The notes under the pieces were generated by a model. The model ran no database searches. It had not been told where the DNA came from and saw only the letters and a list, made by a program, of their open reading frames with translations. From Planctomycetota bacterium (GTDB lineage: Bacteria; Planctomycetota; Phycisphaerae; WQYP01), in assembly GCA_021810145.1 (NCBI GenBank), contig JAJZJL010000011.1:1-55302 (forward strand): a stretch of DNA of 55,302 bases. The letters run 5' to 3'. Below are positions 8,558 to 16,508 of the stretch, piece by piece. How positions within the stretch are numbered: position 1 is the stretch's first letter; each line of letters begins with the position of its first letter. Both the position numbers and the translations under genes were made by a program.

Positions 8558-9772
8558 TTATTGCTGATCCAGGCCAAACGCACTGTGCACAGCGCGCAGG
8601 GCGTTTTCGGCATCAGCGCGGCTTACCAGACAACTGATGCGGATTTCGCTGGTGCTGATATTTTGAATGTTGATTTTCTGATCCGCCAGCGCCTTGAACA
8701 TCGTACCGGCAACTCCGGTGGCCTGCTTCATTCCCACGCCCACCACCGATACCTTGGCCATATCCTTTTCATACCTGGCCGATCCGCCGAGTTCGGCCAG
8801 CAGCTTCTCGGTTACCGGCTTAAGATCCGCAACATCACCATGTTCCACCGTGAAGCTGATGTTCGCTGTGCCGTCATCCAGCACGTTCTGGATAATATCA
8901 TCAACGACAATATTGGCCTGCGCAATGGCTGTGAATATCCTCGCCACAATGCCCGGACGGTCGGGAATATTCTTCAGCGCCACACGCATAAGGTCTTTTT
9001 TCAATGCACAACCTGAAACGGCAATTTCTTCCATGGCCTTGGTCTCCGCGACGATCCAGGTTCCCGGGCGGTCATGGCCGCTGTTTCGGACGTGGATCGG
9101 AACATTATATTTCTTGGCAAATTCCACCGCCCGCGTCTGCAATACGCCTGCGCCTACGCTGGAAAGTTCCATCATTTCATCATAACTGATGTAGTCAATC
9201 TTTCGCGCTTTGGGCACAATACGCGGGTCCGCGGTGTATACACCATCGACATCGGTGTAGTTTTCGCAAACCTCGGCTTTCAGCACCGCGCCCAGCGCCA
9301 CCAGTGAAGCATTGCTGCCGCCGCGGCCCAGCGTGGTAATATCGCCGTGTTCCGTAATGCCCTGAAAGCCGGCCACAATCACGATTTTCCCGGCATTAAG
9401 CTCGGTGATAATCCGGCGTTTATCAATTTCCCGTATGCGCGCCTTGCTGTGGACCGTATCGGTAATCAGTCCGATCTGCCCGCCGGTAAAGCTGATGGCC
9501 TCATGTCCCTGGGCGTGAATGGCCATGGCAATCAGGGCGATGGTGACCTGCTCACCGGTGGCCAGAAGCTGATCCATCTCCCGTTTCGGAGGATTGGGCG
9601 AAACCTGCCGGGCCAGGTCAATAAGCTCGTCGGTGGTATGCCCCATGGCCGAAACCACCACCACCACCTGATGCCCGGCGTTCTTTGCGGCAATGACTTT
9701 GCGCGCCGCATTGTGAATTTTTTCGGCCGTGGCCACCGAAGTGCCACCAAATTTCTGAACTACTATACCCAT
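8558..9772 (-). CDS. lysC: Aspartate kinase
   Basis: A 404-residue aspartokinase, catalysing ATP-dependent phosphorylation of aspartate at the head of the lysine, threonine and methionine pathways. It begins GIVVQKFGGTSV, the classic KFGGTS nucleotide-binding motif, and has FTGGQIGLITD, TTLGRGGSNASLVAL and YTDVDGVYTADPR. Two C-terminal ACT domains (from LMRVALKNIPDRPGIVARIF) provide amino-acid feedback inhibition. The frame is open 20 codons further upstream, but the motif must start near the N-terminus, so the ATG at 9772 is preferred. It is a single-copy core gene sitting between the two phage-like modules. I see no lysine riboswitch upstream. Confidence 0.95.
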   Translation of the reverse strand: MGIVVQKFGGTSVATAEKIHNAARKVIAAKNAGHQVVVVVSAMGHTTDELIDLARQVSPNPPKREMDQLLATGEQVTIALIAMAIHAQGHEAISFTGGQIGLITDTVHSKARIREIDKRRIITELNAGKIVIVAGFQGITEHGDITTLGRGGSNASLVALGAVLKAEVCENYTDVDGVYTADPRIVPKARKIDYISYDEMMELSSVGAGVLQTRAVEFAKKYNVPIHVRNSGHDRPGTWIVAETKAMEEIAVSGCALKKDLMRVALKNIPDRPGIVARIFTAIAQANIVVDDIIQNVLDDGTANISFTVEHGDVADLKPVTEKLLAELGGSARYEKDMAKVSVVGVGMKQATGVAGTMFKALADQKINIQNISTSEIRISCLVSRADAENALRAVHSAFGLDQQ

Positions 9773-9832
9773 GCTCGTTTTCTCACGCGTTTGCAAACCC
9801 GCCAATGTAATCACTATCGCCCAAAAACGCAA

Positions 9833-10217
9833 AAAAAAGAGCGTATCCTAAAACAATCGCAGAGCAATCACATTTCCCCGCACCGGGACCGAACTTAAAT
9901 TTCAAATCTCAAATTTCAGATCTCAAATTTCAAATCTCAAATTCCAGGTTCTAAATTCCATCCTCGCGCCGGGAAAGAACTTAAATTTCAAATCTCAAAT
10001 CTCAAATCTCAAATTTCAGATCTCAGATCTCAAATTCTAGATTCTGAACACTCAACGCTGTATACCCAATCCCCCTTATCTTCCGGTGGCCGTGGCTACA
10101 GCGGGGGCAGTTGGATTTGACCGGCATGACCGGCGGTCGCGAGATATCGGGAACCGCGGGCACTGTCTGGCGAACGACACACGGTTTTTGTTTTGACATT
10201 TTTTACAAGGGCATACC
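9833..10217. other. Intergenic region between lysC and capsid gene
   Basis: This interval separates the divergent lysC and capsid genes. It is largely occupied by the simple repeat at 9893-10047. The remaining 170 bases before the capsid gene show a ribosome site (AAGGG, seven bases before the ATG at 10218) but no convincing promoter. Confidence 0.5.
9893..10047. repeat. Degenerate tandem repeat of TCAAAT/TCTCAAAT units
   Basis: Two blocks of imperfect units resembling AAATTTCAAATCTC, separated by a short GC-rich stretch containing CGCGCCGGGAAAG. The pattern repeats about every 7-8 bases with alternation of TTT and TCT. It does not encode a sensible peptide. Similar slippage-type spacers occur in other intergenic regions of this window, often next to a GCCGGGA motif. 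Confidence 0.8.
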
Positions 10218-11579
10218 ATGAAAGTTAAATTTCTCAAGGACTATCTCGGGCAGAAAAAAGATTCGGTTATCGATCTGCCGGAAGATCAGGCCAAATCCGC
10301 GGTTGAGGCCGCCGTGGCCGAGGCGGTAACCGCGGATATCAAGGATCTGGATGAGGCGGTGGCGGGAATTCAAAAATCCATGACCGAGCAGTTGGAGGCC
10401 GCAGCGCAAAAAATCACCACCCGCGTGATTGATCAGGTGTCACGCGGACTTAAAGGCGTAAAGCCCACGCTGGTCATCGGTCCGGATCGGGAAGATCTGG
10501 ACCCCACCGGCGGTTTTAAAAATCTCGGCGAATTTGCCCAGTCCGTACGGCGGCATTTCACCCATAAAGGCAGTGACGAACGCATCAAACGCATGATTGC
10601 CAAAGCGGACGGCATGGATGAAACCGCCCTGGCGGACGGCGGAGCGCTGGTTCCCACGGAATATGCCAATCAATTGTATCGCGATGTGCTGGCGGAATCG
10701 GTACTGTTTGATAAGGCCAGAAAATATCCCATTAACATCGGCAATTCGCTGTTTATCCCGGTGCGGCAGATTTCAACATTGGGACAGACCAGTGCGGCCG
10801 CAGGTTCTCTGGGTAGTTGGCTTAACAGCGACGGCGTGGGCATTGCGCCGCAGAAACCGGTTTACAACCGCGTGCAGATGACGCTTAACCGCTGGGGCAC
10901 ACTGCTGCCGGTAACCGACGAATTGCTGCAGGATAACAACGTGGCTCTGTCGAATTTCATTTTTGATGAAGGCGGCATCGCCCTGGCCTGGGATTTGAAC
11001 CAGGCCTTTATCACCGGTGCCGGCGCGGTATCCGCACAACCGCAGGGAATTCTCAACAGTCAGGCGCTGGTAACCGTTCCGGCGGATGTCAATCAGCCGG
11101 GGTTCACCATCAGTTACAGCAACCTGGTGAACATGAAGAGCCGGCTTTGGACCATTCGCCCCGGTGATACCGGAAATGTGGTTTGGATTGCCCACCCGGA
11201 TGCCGAAGCGCAATTTGAGCAACTCAAGGATGCGGCCGGGCGCAATTTGTATTTTGCCGCCGGCACCATTCAGCAATCACCGCAGGCGCGGCTCTTCGGC
11301 ATTCCAGTGGTGTACAGCTTCCACTGCTCGGCTTTGGGAAACTCCGGTGATGTCATTCTGGCGGATCTGAATCAGTACCTGGTGTCAACGAAAGTCGGCG
11401 GAGGTATTGAAGCGGCCATGTCCATGCACCTTTACTTTGATGCCGCCGAAGTGGCTTATCGCATCATCTACCGCGTGGACGGCAAAACCGCCAGAAATGC
11501 GCCACTGGTGGTGCCCAACAGCGCCAACAACCGCAGCGGCTTTGTCACACTGGCGGCGCGAACCAACCTTGTTTCGTAA
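10218..11579 (+). CDS. HK97-type phage major capsid protein
   Basis: A 453-residue protein. Residues about 1-105 form a charged, Ala-rich helical delta/scaffold-like region (VEAAVAEAVTADIKDLDEAV). From about residue 130 it has the HK97-fold blocks: ADGGALVPTEYANQLYRDVL, PVRQISTLGQ, PVTDELLQDNNVALSNFI, FITGAGAVSAQPQGILNSQA, then VWIAHPDAEAQFEQLKD and the C-terminal P-domain. It would form the capsid shell. The ribosome site AAGGG lies seven bases before the ATG. No prohead protease or portal gene is beside it, and a strong terminator follows immediately, so it seems to be transcribed alone. Confidence 0.9.
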   Translation: MKVKFLKDYLGQKKDSVIDLPEDQAKSAVEAAVAEAVTADIKDLDEAVAGIQKSMTEQLEAAAQKITTRVIDQVSRGLKGVKPTLVIGPDREDLDPTGGFKNLGEFAQSVRRHFTHKGSDERIKRMIAKADGMDETALADGGALVPTEYANQLYRDVLAESVLFDKARKYPINIGNSLFIPVRQISTLGQTSAAAGSLGSWLNSDGVGIAPQKPVYNRVQMTLNRWGTLLPVTDELLQDNNVALSNFIFDEGGIALAWDLNQAFITGAGAVSAQPQGILNSQALVTVPADVNQPGFTISYSNLVNMKSRLWTIRPGDTGNVVWIAHPDAEAQFEQLKDAAGRNLYFAAGTIQQSPQARLFGIPVVYSFHCSALGNSGDVILADLNQYLVSTKVGGGIEAAMSMHLYFDAAEVAYRIIYRVDGKTARNAPLVVPNSANNRSGFVTLAARTNLVS

Positions 11580-11590
11580 TTGAGCCAGCC

Positions 11591-11648
11591 GGCGGCGGGG
11601 ACAGGCACTTTATGCAATCCGGCTGCCTGTTTCCCGCCGCCTTTTTTT
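11591..11648 (+). terminator. Strong Rho-independent terminator after capsid gene
   Basis: An imperfect stem of about 16-17 pairs: GGCGGCGGG (11591-11599) pairs with CCCGCCGCC (11633-11641) and ACAGGCA (11601-11607) with TGCCTGT (11624-11630), loop of about 16 bases, then seven T residues (11642-11648). It starts 11 bases after the capsid stop. Confidence 0.85.
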
Positions 11649-11660
11649 CGGGAATATCAG

Positions 11661-11993
11661 ATGCTTGTGCCGTGGAATAACCCGCCGCTGTTCATTGCCC
11701 AGAACGCGGGCAGGCTTGGCGGCATTGAAACGTGGCTGCCGATATTTGCCACCGCGTCGGTGATTGTCGGGCCGTTAATGGGGTGGCTTATCGGCCACGA
11801 GCGCCGCATCAGCCGCACGGAACAGGCCCTGGTGGAGGGTGTGCGGCGGATGGATGCGGCCGACCGTGATTCGGCGGCCCGGCACCAGCGGCTGGAAACC
11901 AAGCAGGATGAGCAGTCCGCCAAGCTGGATCAACTTCTGGGTGAATTGCGGGAGATGGTTCATGTTAAAAAGCCTGGCTCGGCAATCCACTGA
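11661..11993 (+). CDS. Small membrane protein with coiled coil, holin-like
   Basis: A 110-residue protein. One membrane segment (IFATASVIVGPLMGWLIG, about residues 26-43) is followed by a charged helical region with ISRTEQALVEGVRRMD and QDEQSAKLDQLLGELREM, probably a coiled coil. This size and layout recalls phage holins or holin-associated proteins, but there is no decisive motif. The ATG at 11661 has GGGA about eight bases upstream; the frame is open further upstream to a TTG at 11580, but that would place the terminator stem inside the gene. Its 3' end overlaps the next small gene. Confidence 0.6.
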   Translation: MLVPWNNPPLFIAQNAGRLGGIETWLPIFATASVIVGPLMGWLIGHERRISRTEQALVEGVRRMDAADRDSAARHQRLETKQDEQSAKLDQLLGELREMVHVKKPGSAIH

Positions 11994-12183
11994 CTGGTCT
12001 GCGATTATCGGTTTGGGAACGGCATTGTTCGGGTTTATCGCGGCGGCCTGGCAGGCCCGGCGGGCGCTGGGGCATAAGCGGGCGCGCGTCAAAACACACC
12101 GGCGAATGCGAATGTGGCGAAATCGTGCCCGCCGCGCCCGGATGCAGGCCGCCATCTGGAAAATTGTTGCCCGGCACCTTTAA
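11962..12183 (+). CDS. Small basic membrane protein
   Basis: A 73-residue protein whose ATG lies within the end of the preceding gene, with GGGAG about eight bases before it. Residues about 13-30 (SAIIGLGTALFGFIAAAW) form one membrane segment; the remainder is very Arg-rich (RRALGHKRARVKTHRRMRMWRN is interrupted by few acidic residues). It could be a second holin-like or lysis accessory protein of the phage module. I do not recognise a family. Confidence 0.5.
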   Translation: MLKSLARQSTDWSAIIGLGTALFGFIAAAWQARRALGHKRARVKTHRRMRMWRNRARRARMQAAIWKIVARHL

Positions 12184-12219
12184 CGGTTTACTTTTTCATC
12201 TCATAAAAAGGAGTTTCAA

Positions 12220-12891
12220 ATGAAGCATAATAAACGATCATTGCTTACGGCGGCGGCTGCTATTGCGGCATTGGCGGCCGGCGGATGTGCGGGAATTCAA
12301 ACCGCCCATCTGGCGGCACCGCCGGATTTTTCCGCCGTTGAACATACCGCCGGAATCGCGAATATCGCCGCGGCTCGAACCGTGCGCGATTCTTTTGATT
12401 TGCTGCATCAGACGGTGCTGGAAGCACCCCGTGATGCGCGCATCGCAGCGCTGCGCCCGGCCGTAAATACCGTGGCACAGGATGCCCGGCAAACACATGC
12501 CGCCACCATGGCCGCGGTTGCGGCCGTTAAACCCGCGATGAAAGCCCAGGCGGTGTTTGTAAAATCCGCGCAGGCGGTGCAGGCGGGCGAATTGCATAAT
12601 GCCGCGCGGTATCACGCCATTTCCCACTCGTTGAGTTATCGCCTCGGACGCTTCATCGTCGTTACGGTGTTTCTTCTCCTGGTTGCTGGGGGCCTTATCC
12701 TTTTCAGCGAGTCTGGCTGGGCCGGCATTCTTGCCGTGAAGTTTCCCATTCTCGCCGGGGCGCTGTTTAAGCCGCTGGAATATCTCGGCTCACTGCTGGG
12801 AAAACTTTGGGGATATGTTGAAGCCGGCGCAGAAACCCTGTGGCACGCGATTGCGCGCAACGTCATGCCCGCGGTTAAGGCCCGCTCGTGA
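12220..12891 (+). CDS. Lipoprotein with two membrane segments, phage module
   Basis: A 223-residue protein with a type II signal peptide (AIAALAAGGC, lipidated Cys about residue 23), an Ala-rich helical domain, and two hydrophobic segments near residues 140-160 and 165-185 (FIVVTVFLLLVAGGLILF, then AGILAVKFPILAGALF). A strong ribosome site, AAAAAGGAG, lies six bases before the ATG. Position after two small membrane genes would fit a role in lysis or envelope association, but no spanin signature is visible, so the function is unknown. Confidence 0.65.
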   Translation: MKHNKRSLLTAAAAIAALAAGGCAGIQTAHLAAPPDFSAVEHTAGIANIAAARTVRDSFDLLHQTVLEAPRDARIAALRPAVNTVAQDARQTHAATMAAVAAVKPAMKAQAVFVKSAQAVQAGELHNAARYHAISHSLSYRLGRFIVVTVFLLLVAGGLILFSESGWAGILAVKFPILAGALFKPLEYLGSLLGKLWGYVEAGAETLWHAIARNVMPAVKARS

Positions 12892-12911
12892 ACATTCGGC
12901 ACAGCGGGCAG

Positions 12912-12952
12912 GCGGACCGGGCGCGGGGCAACAGTCCCGGCACCCGGTCCGC
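12912..12952. repeat. Intergenic inverted repeat
   Basis: GCGGACCGGG at 12912-12921 is matched by CCCGGTCCGC at 12943-12952, with additional G-C pairs inside. There is no T tract, so it is a hairpin between the lipoprotein and glycosyltransferase genes rather than a standard terminator. It could protect or attenuate the transcript. Confidence 0.6.
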
Positions 12953-12988
12953 GGGTTGAAGACCATTGAAAGTTACACGGAATGACCG

Positions 12989-14272
12989 ATGAATATTCTT
13001 GTTAAATGGCCTACGCGGGGTCGGGCGAATTTGTTTTTCCAGACTTTTGCGCAGTGGCGGGCATTGGAATCGCGGCGGCACCGCGTGGTGTATCTGATCG
13101 CCATTGATGCCGGCGATCCCGCTATGAACAACCCCGCGGTTCTTCAAAAACTGGAACAGACCGTTGATGTGATTTATCGCATCGGCCCCGCCGAGCGCAG
13201 TAAAATTGACGCCTGCAACAGCGATCTCTCCGAGGCCCCGGCTTTGATCGGCATGCAGCCCGATGTGCTGATTCTGGCCAGTGATGACATGATCCCGCAG
13301 GCGGAGCATTGGGATGATATCATCGCCGGTACCATGCGGCGGCAATTCCCGGCCATGGACGGAGCACTGCATTTTGACGATGGTTATATCGGTTCCAATC
13401 GGCTTATTACCTTGAGCATCATGGGGTGGAATTTATACCGCCGGTTTGGCTGGGTCTATCATCCGGCATACCGCTCAATGTTTTGCGACAACGAATTTAC
13501 CGATGTGGTGCGGCACATCGGTAAATATCATTATGAATCGCGGGTGCTGTTCCGGCATTGTCATATCGGCCGCCGGCCCGATGCGCTGTTTATCCGCAAT
13601 CAGCAATGGTGGGACGCCGACAAGCTTATGTATGAAGTGCGCAAGGCGGCCGGATTCGGATTAACTTTCCCCCGGTTAAGCATTCTGATTCCATCGCTGT
13701 ACCGGCGCTGCGGCACGCTGACGGAACTGCTGCGGCAGCTCCATGAACAGATTTTCGCACTGGAGAATCCCTGGCACGTGGAGGTTCATGTCGCCCTGGA
13801 CGGCGGTGAAAAGCCGGTGGGCGAAAAGCGCGATCAATTGCTGCGTCAGGCGCGGGGGCAATTTATCGCGTTTATTGATGATGACGACATGGTGGCCGGC
13901 AGTTATATTCAGGATATTCTCAATGCCATTGAGGCCGCACCGCAAAATGATTGCGTGGTATTTGCCGGGCGGCTGGAAGTGGATGGCGTTTATGCCGGTC
14001 CGTTTGATTATTCCATTGCCCACCGGAAATATTATCAGCGGGGAAACGCCTATTTCCGCACCCCCAATCATCTCTGCCCGGTGAAACGCGAATTGGCGCT
14101 GCAGGTAGGCTTCAAGGCGATCAACTGCGGCGAAGACACCGATTACGCCCGGCGACTTTATCCTTTGCTGAAATCCGAAACGTCCATATTCGATCCGGAG
14201 CAACCCGTGAACCGCAAGTGCCTCTATTTCTACCGCTTCAGCCCCACCGGCACCGCCACGCAACGAAAATAA
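12989..14272 (+). CDS. Protein with two tandem GT-A-like glycosyltransferase domains
   Basis: A 427-residue protein. The first half (residues 1-215) begins ILVKWPTRGR and has VVYLIAIDAGDP and DVLILASDDMIPQ, a GT-A-like fold with an acidic metal-binding cluster. The second half (from about 225) begins LSILIPSLYRR, with LLRQARGQFIAFIDDDDMV, the classic GT2 nucleotide-sugar and metal motif. Two such domains in one chain recall bifunctional enzymes that add alternating sugars. It follows the phage-like genes in the same direction; phage-borne glycosyltransferases can decorate virion or host glycans. It may instead be a cargo gene. There is no membrane segment. Confidence 0.75.
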   Translation: MNILVKWPTRGRANLFFQTFAQWRALESRRHRVVYLIAIDAGDPAMNNPAVLQKLEQTVDVIYRIGPAERSKIDACNSDLSEAPALIGMQPDVLILASDDMIPQAEHWDDIIAGTMRRQFPAMDGALHFDDGYIGSNRLITLSIMGWNLYRRFGWVYHPAYRSMFCDNEFTDVVRHIGKYHYESRVLFRHCHIGRRPDALFIRNQQWWDADKLMYEVRKAAGFGLTFPRLSILIPSLYRRCGTLTELLRQLHEQIFALENPWHVEVHVALDGGEKPVGEKRDQLLRQARGQFIAFIDDDDMVAGSYIQDILNAIEAAPQNDCVVFAGRLEVDGVYAGPFDYSIAHRKYYQRGNAYFRTPNHLCPVKRELALQVGFKAINCGEDTDYARRLYPLLKSETSIFDPEQPVNRKCLYFYRFSPTGTATQRK

Positions 14273-14536
14273 GCCCATCCGCGGCCGGAGGGATCATCTG
14301 CCGCAAACGCAAAACCCGGATTGCGGTTGAATGTCGCATTGCGGCAAAGTGTTGCAGAACGCTGCGCCCGTCAATGCATCAGTTGAATTTGCCGGGCAAA
14401 TCCGCAAGGGCGATTCACATAAGCGTAATCGATGCACTGACTGTGCGAATGTTGCAACTATTATTATTTCCTCGCGTTCGTGCCAATGATGGAGATGCAG
14501 CAAGCGTGGTGGAGCAAGTTTTGTGGAGTGTTCGGT

Positions 14537-15661
14537 ATGAACGCGCAACGGGTTATCGGAGTGGTTTCGCTTCTGGCGTTGGGGAGTCTGATTGGTGGAT
14601 GTGCTTCCGTGCAGGTTACGCCTGTATCAGTGGCGCAGGAGAGTGACCCGGCGATTGCCGGCGTGAGATTCTTTCAGCCCGAGCCCTACCTGCTGGTAAC
14701 GCAACTGCCGGCGCGGCCCATGGGACCAATGCCTGGAATCATGCCCAAGTTGATGCCCGGGATGATGCCCGGAATGCAGCCGCGCATGGGACCGGGAATG
14801 GGACCCAATATGGGACAGCCAATGATCAAGCCGTCCGCTGGACGGTGGGACCGGCGGTCGCATGCCAAGGCGATGATGAGCAAACATCGTGGCCTTAAAA
14901 ATATGAAACATCACAACGCGCCGGCTGATATGCCAAATGATGTCAGCCGGTACCACCGCGATATGACCGCCATGATGGACGGCCATAACTGGCACGGCCC
15001 CACGCAGCGGGGCCGTGCCATGGGCAAGGCCAAACCACCCATGCCCATGATGGCTCTTCGAATGCCGCCGCAACCACCGACATATGAATTGCAGATTATT
15101 TACTTGCCCGATTACAGTCATCCGTATGTTGCCAACATTCAAGGCGGCTTCGGCCGCAGCGCAAATTCTCTGATACTGGCCAACGGGTGGGAACTTCTGG
15201 GGATCAATGTAAAAGGACGAATCACGCAGGCCAAGCCGATTCGCGCTATTACCGCGGCTCCGGCGATGCCGCCACACCCGCGCATGATGATGCGCCGCAC
15301 CAAGCCGGGAATGATGCCGAAAATGAATATGGCACCGGACCGAAGCGGCTGGCATAAGAAAGCGGGCGCTAAAGCGGTTCGTAACTGGCGTTCCAAGCCG
15401 GGTTGGAAACAGAGGCAAAATGTGACTGTGCACCCGATGATTATGCCGGGGCCGGCCGCGTTGGCATTGGGATTGCACCCGGGCTTGTACGCATTTGTAT
15501 TTAATCCCAGAACCGGCAAACTCGAAGGACTCCGGCCGGTTCGCCTGCTGAAAGCCTACCATCAGCCGGACCGTTGGGGGATGATGTACACAAAACATCG
15601 GCCATGGAACAGCCCGTCCGAAAAACCGGGGGCCACACCGGCTGGAGATACAGGAAAATGA
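14537..15661 (+). CDS. Methionine/proline-rich lipoprotein
   Basis: A 374-residue secreted protein. It starts MNAQRVIGVVSLLALG and has a lipobox LIGGC, giving a membrane-anchored product. The ATG at 14537, with GGAG upstream, is preferred over an earlier in-frame ATG because it yields a normal signal peptide. Residues about 60-110 are a repetitive stretch rich in Met, Pro and Gly (units such as MPGMMPGM and MGPGMGPNM), and further Met-, His- and Lys-rich stretches follow. Clustered Met and His residues are typical of Cu(I)/Ag(I) binding segments, so metal binding is possible but unproven. Two segments (YELQIIYLPDYSHPYV and the C-terminal LHPGLYAFVFNPRTG) look like folded parts. I recognise no family. 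Confidence 0.75.
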   Translation: MNAQRVIGVVSLLALGSLIGGCASVQVTPVSVAQESDPAIAGVRFFQPEPYLLVTQLPARPMGPMPGIMPKLMPGMMPGMQPRMGPGMGPNMGQPMIKPSAGRWDRRSHAKAMMSKHRGLKNMKHHNAPADMPNDVSRYHRDMTAMMDGHNWHGPTQRGRAMGKAKPPMPMMALRMPPQPPTYELQIIYLPDYSHPYVANIQGGFGRSANSLILANGWELLGINVKGRITQAKPIRAITAAPAMPPHPRMMMRRTKPGMMPKMNMAPDRSGWHKKAGAKAVRNWRSKPGWKQRQNVTVHPMIMPGPAALALGLHPGLYAFVFNPRTGKLEGLRPVRLLKAYHQPDRWGMMYTKHRPWNSPSEKPGATPAGDTGK

Positions 15662-15738
15662 TATCCTTGCGCGACGGGCCGCGAATTCCGCCGGATTAAG
15701 TACGCTATGGCGGAAAGGCCGGGGCCGGGATATGCTTA

Positions 15739-16155
15739 ATGTTAATGAAGGTATGGAACTGGCTGAGATTGTTGGGCAGGGTGGACAATCTTGGTGCGCG
15801 GGGGGAAGCCCTGGCGGCAGAACACCTGCGCCGCGCATTGGATATGAAGATTCTCGCCCGCAACGTGCGTTGTCCCGGCGGCGAACTGGATATTATCGCA
15901 CTGGATGACAACGATCTGGTTTTTGTGGAAGTCCGCACACGATCCAGCGAAGAATTCACCACGCCCGAAGCCACGGTAAGCAAGCAGAAAAAACAGTTTC
16001 TCATTCGCTCCGCCAACTGGTTCATGTGTCGCAAAAGGCTCACCCGCTGGAATCCGCGATTTGATATTGTCGCCATTGTCTGGCCCAAGGATGGCCAACC
16101 GACCATCCGGCACCACCGCAATGCATTTTACCTCCGGCAGAGAAAGCGGCGATAA
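15739..16155 (+). CDS. YraN/UPF0102 family nuclease-like protein
   Basis: A 138-residue cytoplasmic protein. It contains LGARGEALAAEHLRRA, the GGELDIIALDDNDLVFVEVRTR core (an E-LD-I-VFVEVK-like motif of the PD-(D/E)XK superfamily) and ATVSKQKKQFLIRSANWF, all diagnostic of the UPF0102 family. Family members resemble Holliday-junction resolvases in fold and are often near ribosomal or RNase HII genes; the function is not established. The ATG at 15739 gives the usual N-terminus. Confidence 0.92.
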   Translation: MLMKVWNWLRLLGRVDNLGARGEALAAEHLRRALDMKILARNVRCPGGELDIIALDDNDLVFVEVRTRSSEEFTTPEATVSKQKKQFLIRSANWFMCRKRLTRWNPRFDIVAIVWPKDGQPTIRHHRNAFYLRQRKRR

Positions 16156-16508
16156 GTGCAGTCCCGTTGCCGCAGCGCGCGTTAATAGACATGCCGGGAG
16201 TCCAAAAAAAAACGCGGAACTGGCACATCCTTCACCGGCGGCGGATATCCGCTTGCGGGGTTGCATGCGGCGGTAATACTCCGCTTGGTTGCCCGCATTT
16301 ATGCTCGCAGATTGTGGTGTGGCGAATCTACCCTTGCCTTGCGGCCGCGGTTCGGATGCTTCCGGTGCGCTGTGACGATGCGCCGGCGTTGGGATGCGGC
16401 GGGTTTGGGTGCTTGGCGATTGACGTGAACTTGTGGACAATACCGGCTGTGCGCCGCGGGAGTTGAGACGTCAGCTTCGGCGCACCGGAACAGGTGAAAG
16501 GATGCCCG
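16156..16508. other. Intergenic region, nothing recognised
   Basis: About 350 bases between yraN and the oxidoreductase. A plus-strand Cys-rich frame (16167-16466) has no domain and no ribosome site. I see no repeats or RNA structure. The ribosome site of the next gene (GAAAGGATG) lies at its right end. Confidence 0.4.

Noticed and set aside
9773-9895. Lysine riboswitch in front of aspartokinase
   Set aside because: No conserved lysine-riboswitch core or following terminator could be seen; the DNA is short and A-rich.
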